A stretch of DNA of 64,000 bases from Kribbella solani. Lineage in GTDB: Bacteria > Actinomycetota > Actinomycetes > Propionibacteriales > Kribbellaceae. A program made the translations under genes and the position numbers. A model generated the notes under the pieces. The model worked only from the letters and a program-made list of their open reading frames with translations. It was not told the origin of the DNA and did no database searches. Shown here piece after piece: positions 32,710 to 42,344 of the stretch (within the stretch, counting starts at the first letter, position 1; the number at the start of each line of letters is the position of its first letter). The stretch lies in contig NZ_JACHNF010000001.1 in assembly GCF_014205295.1 (NCBI RefSeq), positions 5,394,001 to 5,458,000 on the forward strand. The letters are read 5' to 3'.

Positions 32710-33687
32710 ATGCGTTCGTTGGTGGTCGTGGTCGGGGTGGCGGTACTCGCGGTGGCAGGCTGCAGCGGCGATCCGAAGAGCGACGACGCGGCGGCGGCCG
32801 GGGGTACGCCGACACAATCGGAGACGCCGTCGGAGACACCGGCAAGCGCTTCGAGCAACACGCCGGCGCCGGTGGCGAAGCCGACGCCCGCGCTGTCGGT
32901 GCCGATGTACCAGCGCGCGCTGACCAACGTGGAGAAGGTACTCAAACCGTCCGTCGGGCGGGTGATGAACGCACAGACCGTCGCGGCCTTCGACGCGGCC
33001 CGCGCCCAGCTGGGTACGGCGATCCTGCTCGAACGCGACGAGCTGTCGAAGATCACGCCGCCGTCCGGCCTGGTGGTCGCGCATCCGGCCGTACTCGACG
33101 CGTTCGACTCGTACGCGGGCAGCGTGAACACCAACCTGGGCAAAGCCGGTTCGACCCGGAACGGTTGCGGGGCGCCGAAATCACCTGCCGTCCGGTTGTA
33201 CGAAGCGAAGGCCGGCGTACGGACCGCGTACGCGACGCTGGCGCAGGCCGTGCAGACGGCGATCGGCAAGGGTGTGAAGTTCGGGACCGTTTCGGTGCCG
33301 GCGAAACCCACGGCGCCGGCCGTGATCGGTGGGCGCGGCGAGAACGGCGACGTGTTCCAGCGGTCCGGTTCGCGCGGCGCGAGCTCGCTGCAGATCACCA
33401 ACGCCGGGTCGGACGCGGTGATCGTCGTCACCAACAGCGTGCCGAAGAAGCCGCAAGCCTCGATCTATGTCCGTGGCAACAAAACCGTGACGCTGAACGG
33501 GATTCGCGGCGATTACTACGTGTACTTCAAGTCCGGGTCGAACTGGGACGACAAGGTGCATCAGTTCACCGAGAACTGCTCGTACTCGAAGTTCGACAAG
33601 CGGCTGGACGGGTCGTACAACTGGCGGATCAGCCTGACCAAAACACTGTTCGGGAACGCGACCACGTCCAGTACCGACGCGTTCTGA
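32710..33687 (+). CDS. Lipoprotein of unknown function
   Basis: A 325-residue protein with a type II signal peptide: MRSLVVVVGVAVLAVAGCSG, lipobox LAVAGC, followed by a Thr/Pro/Ser-rich linker. The mature part has a helical region (residues about 75-190) with two cysteines and a C-terminal beta domain (ITNAGSDAVIVVTN ... CSYSKFDKRLDGSYNW). ATG 32710 or GTG 32701 may start it. It follows the LCP gene by 95 bp on the same strand. No family recognised. Confidence 0.75.
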   Translation: MRSLVVVVGVAVLAVAGCSGDPKSDDAAAAGGTPTQSETPSETPASASSNTPAPVAKPTPALSVPMYQRALTNVEKVLKPSVGRVMNAQTVAAFDAARAQLGTAILLERDELSKITPPSGLVVAHPAVLDAFDSYAGSVNTNLGKAGSTRNGCGAPKSPAVRLYEAKAGVRTAYATLAQAVQTAIGKGVKFGTVSVPAKPTAPAVIGGRGENGDVFQRSGSRGASSLQITNAGSDAVIVVTNSVPKKPQASIYVRGNKTVTLNGIRGDYYVYFKSGSNWDDKVHQFTENCSYSKFDKRLDGSYNWRISLTKTLFGNATTSSTDAF

Positions 33688-33696
33688 CCGACGAAA

Positions 33697-33740
33697 CGCC
33701 CCGCCTGGACCGAGCGCGAACACCTCCATCCGGCGGGGCG
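33697..33740. terminator. Possible terminator after the lipoprotein gene
   Basis: CGCCCCGCC and GGCGGGGCG are 26 bp apart, ten bases after the stop codon. No T-tract follows, so activity is uncertain. Confidence 0.4.
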
Positions 33741-33821
33741 ATCGGCCGGAACCGGACGCCCGGGCAGGCAACCGGCCGATCACCTGATCGGTCGCCCCCG
33801 GGCGGATGAGATCCTGGGGCG

Positions 33822-34271
33822 ATGCGGACGACGTACCGGATGCGGGCGGGGCGATTCCTCGGGATCCTGGCCGCCGGGCTGATCATTCTCGGCGTGGCGG
33901 CACTGCTCTGGGCGTTCGGCCTGCCGGGGGTCGCGGTGTCGGTGTTCGTCACCCTCGGCGGCCTGATCGCGCTCGCCGGCCTGTGGGTCCTGGCCCGCCC
34001 GCCGAAGGTCGCGCGGCTGCGGGACAACGACATCGAGGTACGCGGCCTCCGTACGCCCTGGACCGACATCACCGAAGCCGGCCGGGTCCAAACCACCCAC
34101 GGCGAGGCAATCGTCCTCCGCACCAAACAACCCGGCCACCCGATCCTGCTCCCGATCTCCTGGCTGGCACCCAAGCAGGTCGCCGAACTCGAAACCACCC
34201 TCCGAGACCACCTCAACACAGCCCACGGCTACACCATCTGGGACGGCACCGCCCCCGAAGACAACAGCTGA
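33822..34271 (+). CDS. Two-helix membrane protein with PH-like domain
   Basis: A 149-residue protein with membrane helices at about 11-30 and 36-58 and a C-terminal soluble domain (LRDNDIEVRGLRTPWTDITEAG ... PILLPISWLAPKQVAELE). This matches the bacterial PH-like membrane protein pattern also present at 4300-4857. The 'WxDI' turn and the trailing acidic helix are typical. Function unknown. Confidence 0.7.
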   Translation: MRTTYRMRAGRFLGILAAGLIILGVAALLWAFGLPGVAVSVFVTLGGLIALAGLWVLARPPKVARLRDNDIEVRGLRTPWTDITEAGRVQTTHGEAIVLRTKQPGHPILLPISWLAPKQVAELETTLRDHLNTAHGYTIWDGTAPEDNS

Positions 34272-34785
34272 GCGCGTACGCCCCCGCGCGCCGTCGCCTG
34301 TGGTGATGGATGGTGTACGCCCCCACGCGTCCACTACGCGCGGCTCCTTCGTCGCCGTGCTGCGCGCCCGCTCCCACCCACCCCACCGCTATCGCGCGAT
34401 TCAGCGGCTACCGCCGCACCAACCGACGTGCGGTCACGCCAACCCGCACCACCCGAGCCAACCCACCTACACCCGGCGGATGCCGCACCCGGCAGACGCC
34501 CGCAACCGGCAGGATGCCTGCACCCGGCGGATGCCCACATGCGGCGGAGCCCACACCCAGCGAATGCCCACTCGGCTTCACGGGGCATCGGCGGGTGCGG
34601 GCCATCGCCGGGCGCAGGCATCTGCCGGTTGTGGGCAACCGTAGGTCGGGCATTCGCCGGGTGCGGGCATCTGCCGGTTGCAGGCATCTGCCGGATGTAG
34701 CCCCGACGATCCGCTCTTGTTGGTCCGTCGTACAACCCCGCACCACATGGGTTGACCAACTCAGGCTCGGTGTTTCGTCCGCCGC
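34272..34785. other. Gene-free stretch containing a repeat array
   Basis: About 510 bp. Frames here consist of Arg/Pro/His repeats generated by the array at 34470-34699 and are not credible genes. No terminator with a T-tract is visible. Confidence 0.5.
34470..34699. repeat. Inverted array of 16-18-bp degenerate units
   Basis: The left half has about five units like ATGCCTGCACCCGGCGG; the right half has about seven in the opposite orientation, like GGCATCTGCCGGTTGCA. The centre is near 34575. Spacing is 16-18 bp. The whole could fold into a long imperfect cruciform. Confidence 0.65.
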
Positions 34786-35013
34786 CTATCGCCCCAGCGC
34801 CGCGTCAATGGCCGCAATCAGGACAGCATCATCATCGGAGCGCCAAGTGTGCGACTCAGGGCAAATCCACTGATCTGGATCGGCCGGTACAACGCACCCG
34901 AACAACCGCACTTTCCCCGCGGCGGCTGCTTCGCGCGCTACCGAAGTCGGCAACCCGTACAGAATTGGAACGCCGGGCCGTCCGCAGGTCGGGCACTCGA
35001 CCACATTCGCCAT
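34786..35013 (-). CDS. Small zinc-ribbon-like protein (75 aa)
   Basis: A 75-residue protein starting MANVVECPTCGRPGVPILYG. CPTC near the N-terminus and a second pair (FGCVVPADPDQWICPES) could bind zinc. The central GLPTSVAREAAAAGKV is typical of small actinobacterial 'CxxC...ARAAARGEV' proteins. The frame is open upstream but antisense to the following gene fragments. Function unknown. Confidence 0.65.
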   Translation of the reverse strand: MANVVECPTCGRPGVPILYGLPTSVAREAAAAGKVRLFGCVVPADPDQWICPESHTWRSDDDAVLIAAIDAALGR

Positions 35014-35027
35014 ACGACCAAAGTACG

Positions 35028-35168
35028 TCACGCCTCGTCCTGTAACGCCTGCTGGATCTTCGTCAGTGCCTTCAGCAGTTGGGCCCGTTCGGTTTTGGTC
35101 AGCGTGGCGGTGATCCGGTCCTCGAGTTGCCGGCGTTCGTCCTCGACCGGCGCCTGCAGGGCGCGGCC
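35028..35168 (-). pseudogene. MarR-type regulator, C-terminal fragment
   Basis: In the minus frame ending at 35028 the last 46 residues of a MarR-like protein are readable (GRALQAPVEDERRQLEDR, then LTKTERAQLLKALTKIQQ and LQDEA). The HTH and all upstream sequence are absent; the coding sense ends at the palindrome GCGGCCGC (35163-35170). It abuts the beheaded oxidoreductase and both were probably a divergent pair before a deletion. Confidence 0.7.
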
Positions 35169-35968
35169 GCTTCCTCGTCGACGAGCTCAACCAGCGCGGC
35201 GCGAAGTTCCGTGCCCTGGTCCGGAGCCCGCGCGACGACCTGCCCGCCGAGCAGCTGATCGGGGATCTCGACGGCCCACTCGACCTGCGCGGCGTCGGCA
35301 CCGTGTTCCTGCTCGTCCCCGGCACCGGTCTCGAACACACCGGCAATTTCGTGTCAGCCGCGCGCACAGCCGGCGTACGCCGCATCGTCTACCTCTCCTC
35401 GTACGCCGTGCTCGGCGATCCGGTTCCGGCGATGGGCCGTTGGCATCACGCCCGGGAACAACTGATCGCGGCGGCCGGACCAGCGCCGACGTTCCTCCGG
35501 CCGACCGGTTTCATGACGAACGCCTTCGACTGGCTGCCGACGATCCGGTCCGGCGGGTACGTCCTCGATCCGATCGGCCCGGGCCGCGCCGCGCCGATCG
35601 ACCCGGCCGACATCGCGGCCGCCGCGGCGGTCGTACTCACCGAGGACGGCCACGAGAACCAGCAGTACACACTGACCGGTCCGGACGCGTCGACGCTGGC
35701 CGAGCAGGTCGCGATTCTCGGCGCGGCGATCGGCCGCACGCTCGACGTACGCCCGATCGCGACCCCCGAGGAGGCGGTCCGGTTCCGCTACCCCGACGGC
35801 GCCTCGCCCGAGCTCGCGGCCGCGATCGTCGAAGGGCTGACGCGGATGCGCGCCGACACGACCGGGTTGCGTACGGACGACGTACGCGAGCTGATCGGCC
35901 GCGCCCCGAGCACCTTCGGCGATTGGTGCGAGCGGAACGCGGCCGCGTTCGGTGACTTGTTGAAGTAG
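35165..35968 (+). pseudogene. NmrA-like NAD(P)-dependent oxidoreductase lacking its start
   Basis: The frame is coding from 35165 (GRFLVDELNQRGAKFRALVR) to 35968. It matches NmrA/SDR-like proteins from just after the GxTGxxG dinucleotide loop: GVRRIVYLSSYAVLG, PTFLRPTGFMTN, and the C-terminal NQQYTLTGPDASTLAEQ. The first 10-15 residues with the Rossmann glycine loop and the start codon are missing. GTG 35303 could start a 221-residue product without a cofactor site, so activity is unlikely. Confidence 0.75.
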
Positions 35969-36024
35969 CTCCGCAGTACCGGCCAGTGAGGCCCCCGACA
36001 ATCCGGTCAGTACTGCGCAGCCGC

Positions 36025-36891
36025 CTAGTTGGCCTCTTTGGTGGCCCAGTAGTGCCATTGTGGGGACGCGACTGGGGAGCGGGTCAGGCCGTCCGGCCAG
36101 GTAGCCGGCAGGTCGTGACTCCGCGCCGCGTAGAGGATCACCTCCGATGCGGAACGGTCGCCGCGGACGGCGACGCGGGCTGCGGTCTCGGCACGCATGT
36201 CGGCGAGGTAGTGGATGGCCGGCAGGAACTCGGCGCTCAGCCGCGGACTGAGCCGGCCGACCGGGTCGTCGTCCAGCCGGACCTCGACCACGATCCGGTG
36301 CCGGTCCTGGATACCGTCCTCTTCCTCGATCGCGTGCATGGTGGCGTACGCCCAGCACTCGCCTTCCACCCGGAAGAACGGTGCCAGCACGTCCGGATGT
36401 ACCTCGCTGCCCGGCACCACGATGCCGCTGCCGGGCGGCAGCAGGTGATAGCTGCCTGGCGGGGGCAGGTTCACCGGTACCAGCATGTGCGGCTGCCCGA
36501 GCGCGACCGCCACGCTGGCATGGAACTCGGTGCCCTGGTTGCCCTTGTGCTCCCAGTCCGCCGGCTCCCATTCACTCACCCACAAGTGGCAGGGCACCCG
36601 CGGTTGCAGGCCCTGCGCCACCAACTCCGACAGCACCGGGTGGTACCGGTGCGCGTCGTCCCGCGGCAGGTAGCCGACCACCCTTCCTTGCACCCGGACG
36701 GCGACCGACCGGGGATCGAAACGGTTGTGCGATTCCGGGACGAGGTCCGCCTCGGTGTCCAGATCTGCGCCACGCGCCGGGATGGGGTCCGGGAACAGGC
36801 TTCGGATCGCCTGCTCGTGCGGGGCCTCCCGCACGACCTCCTGACCACACCACAGGGCGTCTCCCCACAGACTGAACGGAATCAGTTCCAT
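36025..36891 (-). CDS. HIRAN-domain protein
   Basis: A 288-residue protein. Residues about 50-105 form a HIRAN domain (ESHNRFDPRSVAVRVQGRVVGYLPRDDA), which in eukaryotic HLTF binds 3' DNA ends and in bacteria occurs alone or in phage/DNA-repair contexts. The rest has a Trp-rich segment (WVSEWEPADWEHKGN) and no helicase or nuclease motifs. The role is unknown; DNA-end binding is an inference from the domain. Confidence 0.78.
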   Translation of the reverse strand: MELIPFSLWGDALWCGQEVVREAPHEQAIRSLFPDPIPARGADLDTEADLVPESHNRFDPRSVAVRVQGRVVGYLPRDDAHRYHPVLSELVAQGLQPRVPCHLWVSEWEPADWEHKGNQGTEFHASVAVALGQPHMLVPVNLPPPGSYHLLPPGSGIVVPGSEVHPDVLAPFFRVEGECWAYATMHAIEEEDGIQDRHRIVVEVRLDDDPVGRLSPRLSAEFLPAIHYLADMRAETAARVAVRGDRSASEVILYAARSHDLPATWPDGLTRSPVASPQWHYWATKEAN

Positions 36892-37120
36892 CTGTGCCCT
36901 CCAGTCTCACTGACCGCTTTACCCGGCTCATCCGATCCAGGGGCCTGGTCGTTACACCGAGTGAGCGTATGAAAACTAGACTGCCCAGTGAAGAGCCCTT
37001 TCACGCCTGGTGCAAGAGTCTGATACGCAACATTGTCCGCTCGTCCGGACTGTGGACGTGGATCGTCTTGTGCAGCGAGCGAATCGGGGAAAATCGTGCA
37101 AATGCACGGGAAGGAAGACC

Positions 37121-38413
37121 ATGCAGGGCAGTAGTTCAGTCGCTCGATCGACCCCTGATGACGTGGGCGAATCAGTTGACGCTGGTCTGATCGAGGCGGC
37201 GGTCCAGCGGTTGGACGGCGTCGCTGTCCGTACGCCACTGCAGCGCAACCTCCGGCTGTCCGAGCGCACCGGCGCGGAGGTCTGGCTGAAACGCGAGGAC
37301 CTGCAGATCGGCCGTTCGTACAAGCTGCGCGGCGCGTACAACCTGATCGCGCAGCTCGACGACGCGGCGAAGGCGGCCGGCGTGGTCTGTGCGAGCGCCG
37401 GCAACCACGGGCAGGGGCTGGCGTACTCGTGCCACATCCTCGGCGTACAGGGCAAGGTGTACGTCCCGCGAACCACGCCACGGCAGAAACGCGATCGGAT
37501 CGCGGCGCTCGGTGGCAAGCAGATCAAGGTGATCGTCACCGGCGACACGTACGACGACGCGGCCGCCGCGGCGCTGGCCGAAGGCGCGGCGACCGGCGCG
37601 ACGATGGTGCCGGCGTTCGACGACCCGAGAACCGTGGCCGGCCAGGGGACCGTGGCGGTCGAGCTGGTCGAGCAGCTCGGGCAGGCGCCTGACGTACTGG
37701 TGGTGCCGGTCGGCGGTGGCGGGCTGGTGGCCGGGGTTGCGACGTGGATCCGGGAGCGGCATCCGGGCGTACGCATCGTGGGCGTCGAGCCGGGTGGAGC
37801 GGCGAGCATGGCGGCGGCGCTGGCGGCCGGCGAGCCGGTGACGCTGCCGCAGCTGGACAGCTTCGTCGATGGCGCGGCAGTGCGACGGGTCGGCGCGGCG
37901 ACGCTGCCGTTGGTCTCGCAGGCCGGGGTGGAGCTGATGTCCGTACCCGAAGGGCTGGTGTGCTCCGAGATGCTGGAGCTGTACCAGATCGACGGGCTGA
38001 TCGCCGAGCCCGCGGGCGCTTTGTCGACAAGTGCCTTGGGCAATGGTCTTGTCGTACGTCCCGGTGAGACGGTCGTCTGTCTGCTGTCGGGCGGCAACAA
38101 CGACGTCAGCCGGTACGGGGAGATCCTCGAACGTTCACTTGTGTACGAAGGGCTGAAGCACTACTTCCTGGTGACGTTCCCACAGGAGCCGGGCGCGCTT
38201 CGTACGTTCCTGGACGGGGTGCTCGGTCCGGACGATGACATCACGTTGTTCGAGTACGTGAAACGGAACAACCGGGAGACCGGGGTCGCCCTGGTCGGCG
38301 TGGAGATCTCCGGCCGGGACGACCTCCCGGGTCTACTCGCCCGGATGGAGGCCGCCCCGCTGGACATCGAACGCATCGACCCCAACTCCCCCGAGTTCCG
38401 CTACCTGATCTGA
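37121..38413 (+). CDS. ilvA: Threonine ammonia-lyase
   Basis: A 430-residue PLP enzyme that deaminates L-threonine to 2-oxobutanoate, the first step of isoleucine synthesis. The Schiff-base lysine lies in GRSYKLRGAYN (about residue 67), with SAGNHGQG and the phosphate-binding VGGGGLVAG near 196. The C-terminal 90 residues (YFLVTFPQEPGALRTFL) are a single ACT-like domain typical of IlvA1/YbiT-like short forms, which responds to isoleucine or valine. ATG 37121 has AAGGAAG ahead. Confidence 0.93.
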   Translation: MQGSSSVARSTPDDVGESVDAGLIEAAVQRLDGVAVRTPLQRNLRLSERTGAEVWLKREDLQIGRSYKLRGAYNLIAQLDDAAKAAGVVCASAGNHGQGLAYSCHILGVQGKVYVPRTTPRQKRDRIAALGGKQIKVIVTGDTYDDAAAAALAEGAATGATMVPAFDDPRTVAGQGTVAVELVEQLGQAPDVLVVPVGGGGLVAGVATWIRERHPGVRIVGVEPGGAASMAAALAAGEPVTLPQLDSFVDGAAVRRVGAATLPLVSQAGVELMSVPEGLVCSEMLELYQIDGLIAEPAGALSTSALGNGLVVRPGETVVCLLSGGNNDVSRYGEILERSLVYEGLKHYFLVTFPQEPGALRTFLDGVLGPDDDITLFEYVKRNNRETGVALVGVEISGRDDLPGLLARMEAAPLDIERIDPNSPEFRYLI

Positions 38414-38422
38414 ACCAAAGGA

Positions 38423-38869
38423 TCAGTGCCTCGAGCGCCTAGAGTGCTTCGGATGCCGCGGATCCTGCGGGTGACTCCCGTCGTCCCAGTCCGATGCAAC
38501 AGGCTGCTCGGTGTTGTCGGGCCAGAGGTTTTGGGCTTGGTCGTGGTGTTCTGCTGCTTCGGTACGGGCTTGTTCTGCGGCTTCGTGGCGTTCGGTCGCG
38601 CCCGCGTTCAGGCGGCGGGCCTCGGCTGCCTTCTCGTCGGCGATCGCCTGCGCCTTCCGGGCCCGGGCGTCGACCTCGTCGGCGGTCGCCTGCTGCTTCT
38701 CGGCCTGAGTCGCACTGGCCCGCGCTTGCTGCTCGTGCTCGTACGCCTGCTGCCGGTCACGCTCCGCCCGGCGACGCGACCCACGCGACACCGCGCCGGC
38801 GATCAGCGCGACCAGAATCACCAGCACGGCAACCGCGACCACGATCCAGACAATGGTCATTGCGTTCAT
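38423..38869 (-). CDS. Membrane-anchored coiled-coil protein
   Basis: A 148-residue protein: one membrane helix (about 5-27, IVWIVVAVAVLVILVALIAG), then a long Ala/Glu/Arg/Gln-rich heptad region (about 35-120, e.g. AERDRQQAYEHEQQARASA) and an acidic Pro/His tail. GAGGAGG lies four bases before ATG 38869. The design resembles apolipoprotein- or phage-shock-like envelope proteins; no function is assigned. Confidence 0.75.
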   Translation of the reverse strand: MNAMTIVWIVVAVAVLVILVALIAGAVSRGSRRRAERDRQQAYEHEQQARASATQAEKQQATADEVDARARKAQAIADEKAAEARRLNAGATERHEAAEQARTEAAEHHDQAQNLWPDNTEQPVASDWDDGSHPQDPRHPKHSRRSRH

Positions 38870-38949
38870 CGGTCCTCCTCCACTCGACGACCAGAACACA
38901 CCGGTACCCGCACCAGCCACCACCTAACGCCCACTCAACACCGGCCCCG

Positions 38950-39070
38950 CTCATACCAGCACCGCTCGGACCGGCTCGGGTGGGCTCGGGTGGGCTCGGA
39001 CCGGCTCGGGTGGGCTCGGGGGGGGTCGGCTCGGGGGGCGGGTCGGCTCGGACAGGCTCCGCTCGGACCG
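38950..39070. repeat. GGCTCGG low-complexity repeats
   Basis: CGGCTCGGGTGGGCTCGGA-type units are repeated irregularly in the space between the coiled-coil gene and the LuxR-type gene. They carry no recognisable gene. Confidence 0.6.
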
Positions 39071-39077
39071 GATCGGG

Positions 39078-39460
39078 TCAGACCAGGCCTCGGCGGGCTG
39101 CCCAGACGATTGCTTCTATCGCGGTGCTGAAGCCGAGGCGGTCACAGATCAGGCGGGTGCGGCGACGGACGGTACGTTCGGACAGGTCGAGCCGGCGGGC
39201 GACGCCGTCGACGGGGAGGCCGGTGGCGAGCAGCCGGAGCAGCTGGAGGTCGTCGTGACTGATCTCGCGCGGCGCCACCCGCCGCGCCTGCGACCTGAGC
39301 TCCTGCGCCCGCGCGTCGTACGGCCGGACATCCTGCGGCCGCAGCTCCTGGGGCCGCGCGTCATACGACCGGGCGTCGTGCGGGCGGGCGTCCTGGGGCC
39401 GGGTGTCCTGAGGGTGGGTGTCGTGGGGGCGGAGTTCTTGGGGGAGGACGGTCATGCGGA

Positions 39461-39464
<4 letters not shown>
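39078..39464 (-). CDS. LuxR-type HTH protein with N-terminal pentapeptide repeats
   Basis: A 128-residue protein. Residues about 6-61 are eleven tandem pentads of the form R-P-(Q/H/Y)-(D/E)-(A/L) (e.g. RPQDA, RPHDA, RPYDA). The C-terminal 60 residues are a GerE/LuxR HTH (ISHDDLQLLRLLATGLPVDG, then RLDLSERTVRRRTRLICDRLG). No receiver or ligand domain is present. GTG 39464 overlaps the rhaB stop (GTGA); ATG 39455 is the alternative, with AGGTGA ahead. Coupling to rhaB implies co-expression with the rhamnose operon. Confidence 0.78.
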
Positions 39465-40875
<1,411 letters not shown>

Positions 40876-40879
<4 letters not shown>

Positions 40880-42336
40880 GGCGCGACCACCGTCAGATCC
40901 AGCTTCAGCAGCTCGGCCACCGCGGCCAGATCGGCGGCGCGGTGCCCCGTACCGAGTGCCCAGTGATGCGCGACGCCGGAGGCGGACCACGCGTCCGTCC
41001 ACTCGCCCGGATCGCACCCGAAGTCCACCCGTGACGTCGTGTTCCCGATCCGCAACAGCGGCCCGGGCACAACCGTCCCCTCGGACGCGATCAGCTTGAA
41101 CGACCCGTCCCGCCGCTGCCCCAAACCGCACAGCGTCACCGGGCCTTGCCGTACGTCGAACTCGACCGAAACGCCCCACCCACGCTTGCCGTGGTACACA
41201 CCGAGCCCACGCAGCAACGGCTTCCGCGCCGAGATCGCCAGATGCGCCGGCCCGTCATGCCCCATCTCGACCACGTTGTCGGTGAAGTTCAGCGCCTGCA
41301 GCTCGGTGAACGAACCGCCCGCGCCGAGCTTGTCCATCACCAGCATCGCCAGCGACGTACGCAACTCGTACTCACCGGCCGCCGGAACACCCCTTGCCGT
41401 CAGCAACGATGCGCCGAGGATCATCCCGGCCGCTACTCGTTCGTGGGTCTCACCATCAAGCCCACAGTGGTAGTAGGCCAATGAATCAAGGGAAAAGTCC
41501 TCGACCAGCCGGTCCAGCGCGACCGATACGGTGGCGCCCCAACGGAAGTCCTCGTCCTTGACCGAGTCGTCGAGAGTGAAGATCGCCCGGGCCAGCTTCA
41601 TCCGCGCGTCGGTCTCGGCGTCGGTGACCTGCTCGACCCGAACCCGCAGGTCGTCGATCTCCAGGATCTCGACATGGCCGCCCAGCTGCGCGGACACCAG
41701 CGTCGGATCGGTGACCACGTCCATCATGCCCGGGTACAGATGCCCGAGCAGGCCGTGCCGCCCGTGCCGCAGTGCCGCCCGTACGCCCGCGGCCCGAATC
41801 CAGCGGTCGATCCGCGTCCAGGCCCGCTCGTCCTCCAGGTACCCGGACACGGACCGGAAGTCGATTCCGCAGCGCTCGAACGCGTTCGCCATCTCGGGCA
41901 GCGGGCACGCGCCGCAGTACGCCAGCCAGGCGCCGGTGTCGAACGTGGCGTGATCCATCGCCTCGGTCGGCTGCAGGTTCAGCAACAACACCGGCGCCCC
42001 GCTGCGCTGAGCCACCGGAACCAGCATCGACGCCGTCATGTACGTGGTCAGGAAGCCGACGATCAGGTCGCAATCGGCTACCCGCAGCTTCTCCGCCGCC
42101 GCGGCACCTTCCTGCGCGTCGGAGATGAACCCGACGTCCACCACCTCGCAGTCGAGCGCCGCGAACCGCTCGGACACCCTCCGCGCGGACGCCTGCAGCT
42201 GCGGAAGCAGCTCCGGGAACTGCGGCCAGTACGCGCCCAATCCACCGGCTACCAGACCGATCCGCGTCTTCCGCGGCTCGATCCAGGGCAGCGCGCCGTG
42301 CCCGTCCACCGAACGGCTCGGTTCAGCGCTCCACAT
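40876..42336 (-). CDS. L-fucose/L-arabinose isomerase family protein
   Basis: A 486-residue protein of the FucI/AraA superfamily. It has an N-terminal IGLVAGGLGAYWPQFPEL, the VGFLTTYMTASMLVPVAQ block, LLLNLQPTEAMD, and a C-terminal domain with HCGLDGETHERVAAG and GHDGPAHLAIS. The family interconverts aldoses and ketoses with a divalent metal. Since rhaI is also in the operon, it may serve a second sugar such as L-lyxose, L-fucose or L-mannose, or play a non-isomerase role. ATG 42336 follows GGAG. Confidence 0.8.
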
Positions 42337-42344
42337 CGCAGCTC

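Noticed and set aside
34470..34699. CRISPR array
   Set aside because: Units are contiguous, 16-18 bp and degenerate, without spacers.
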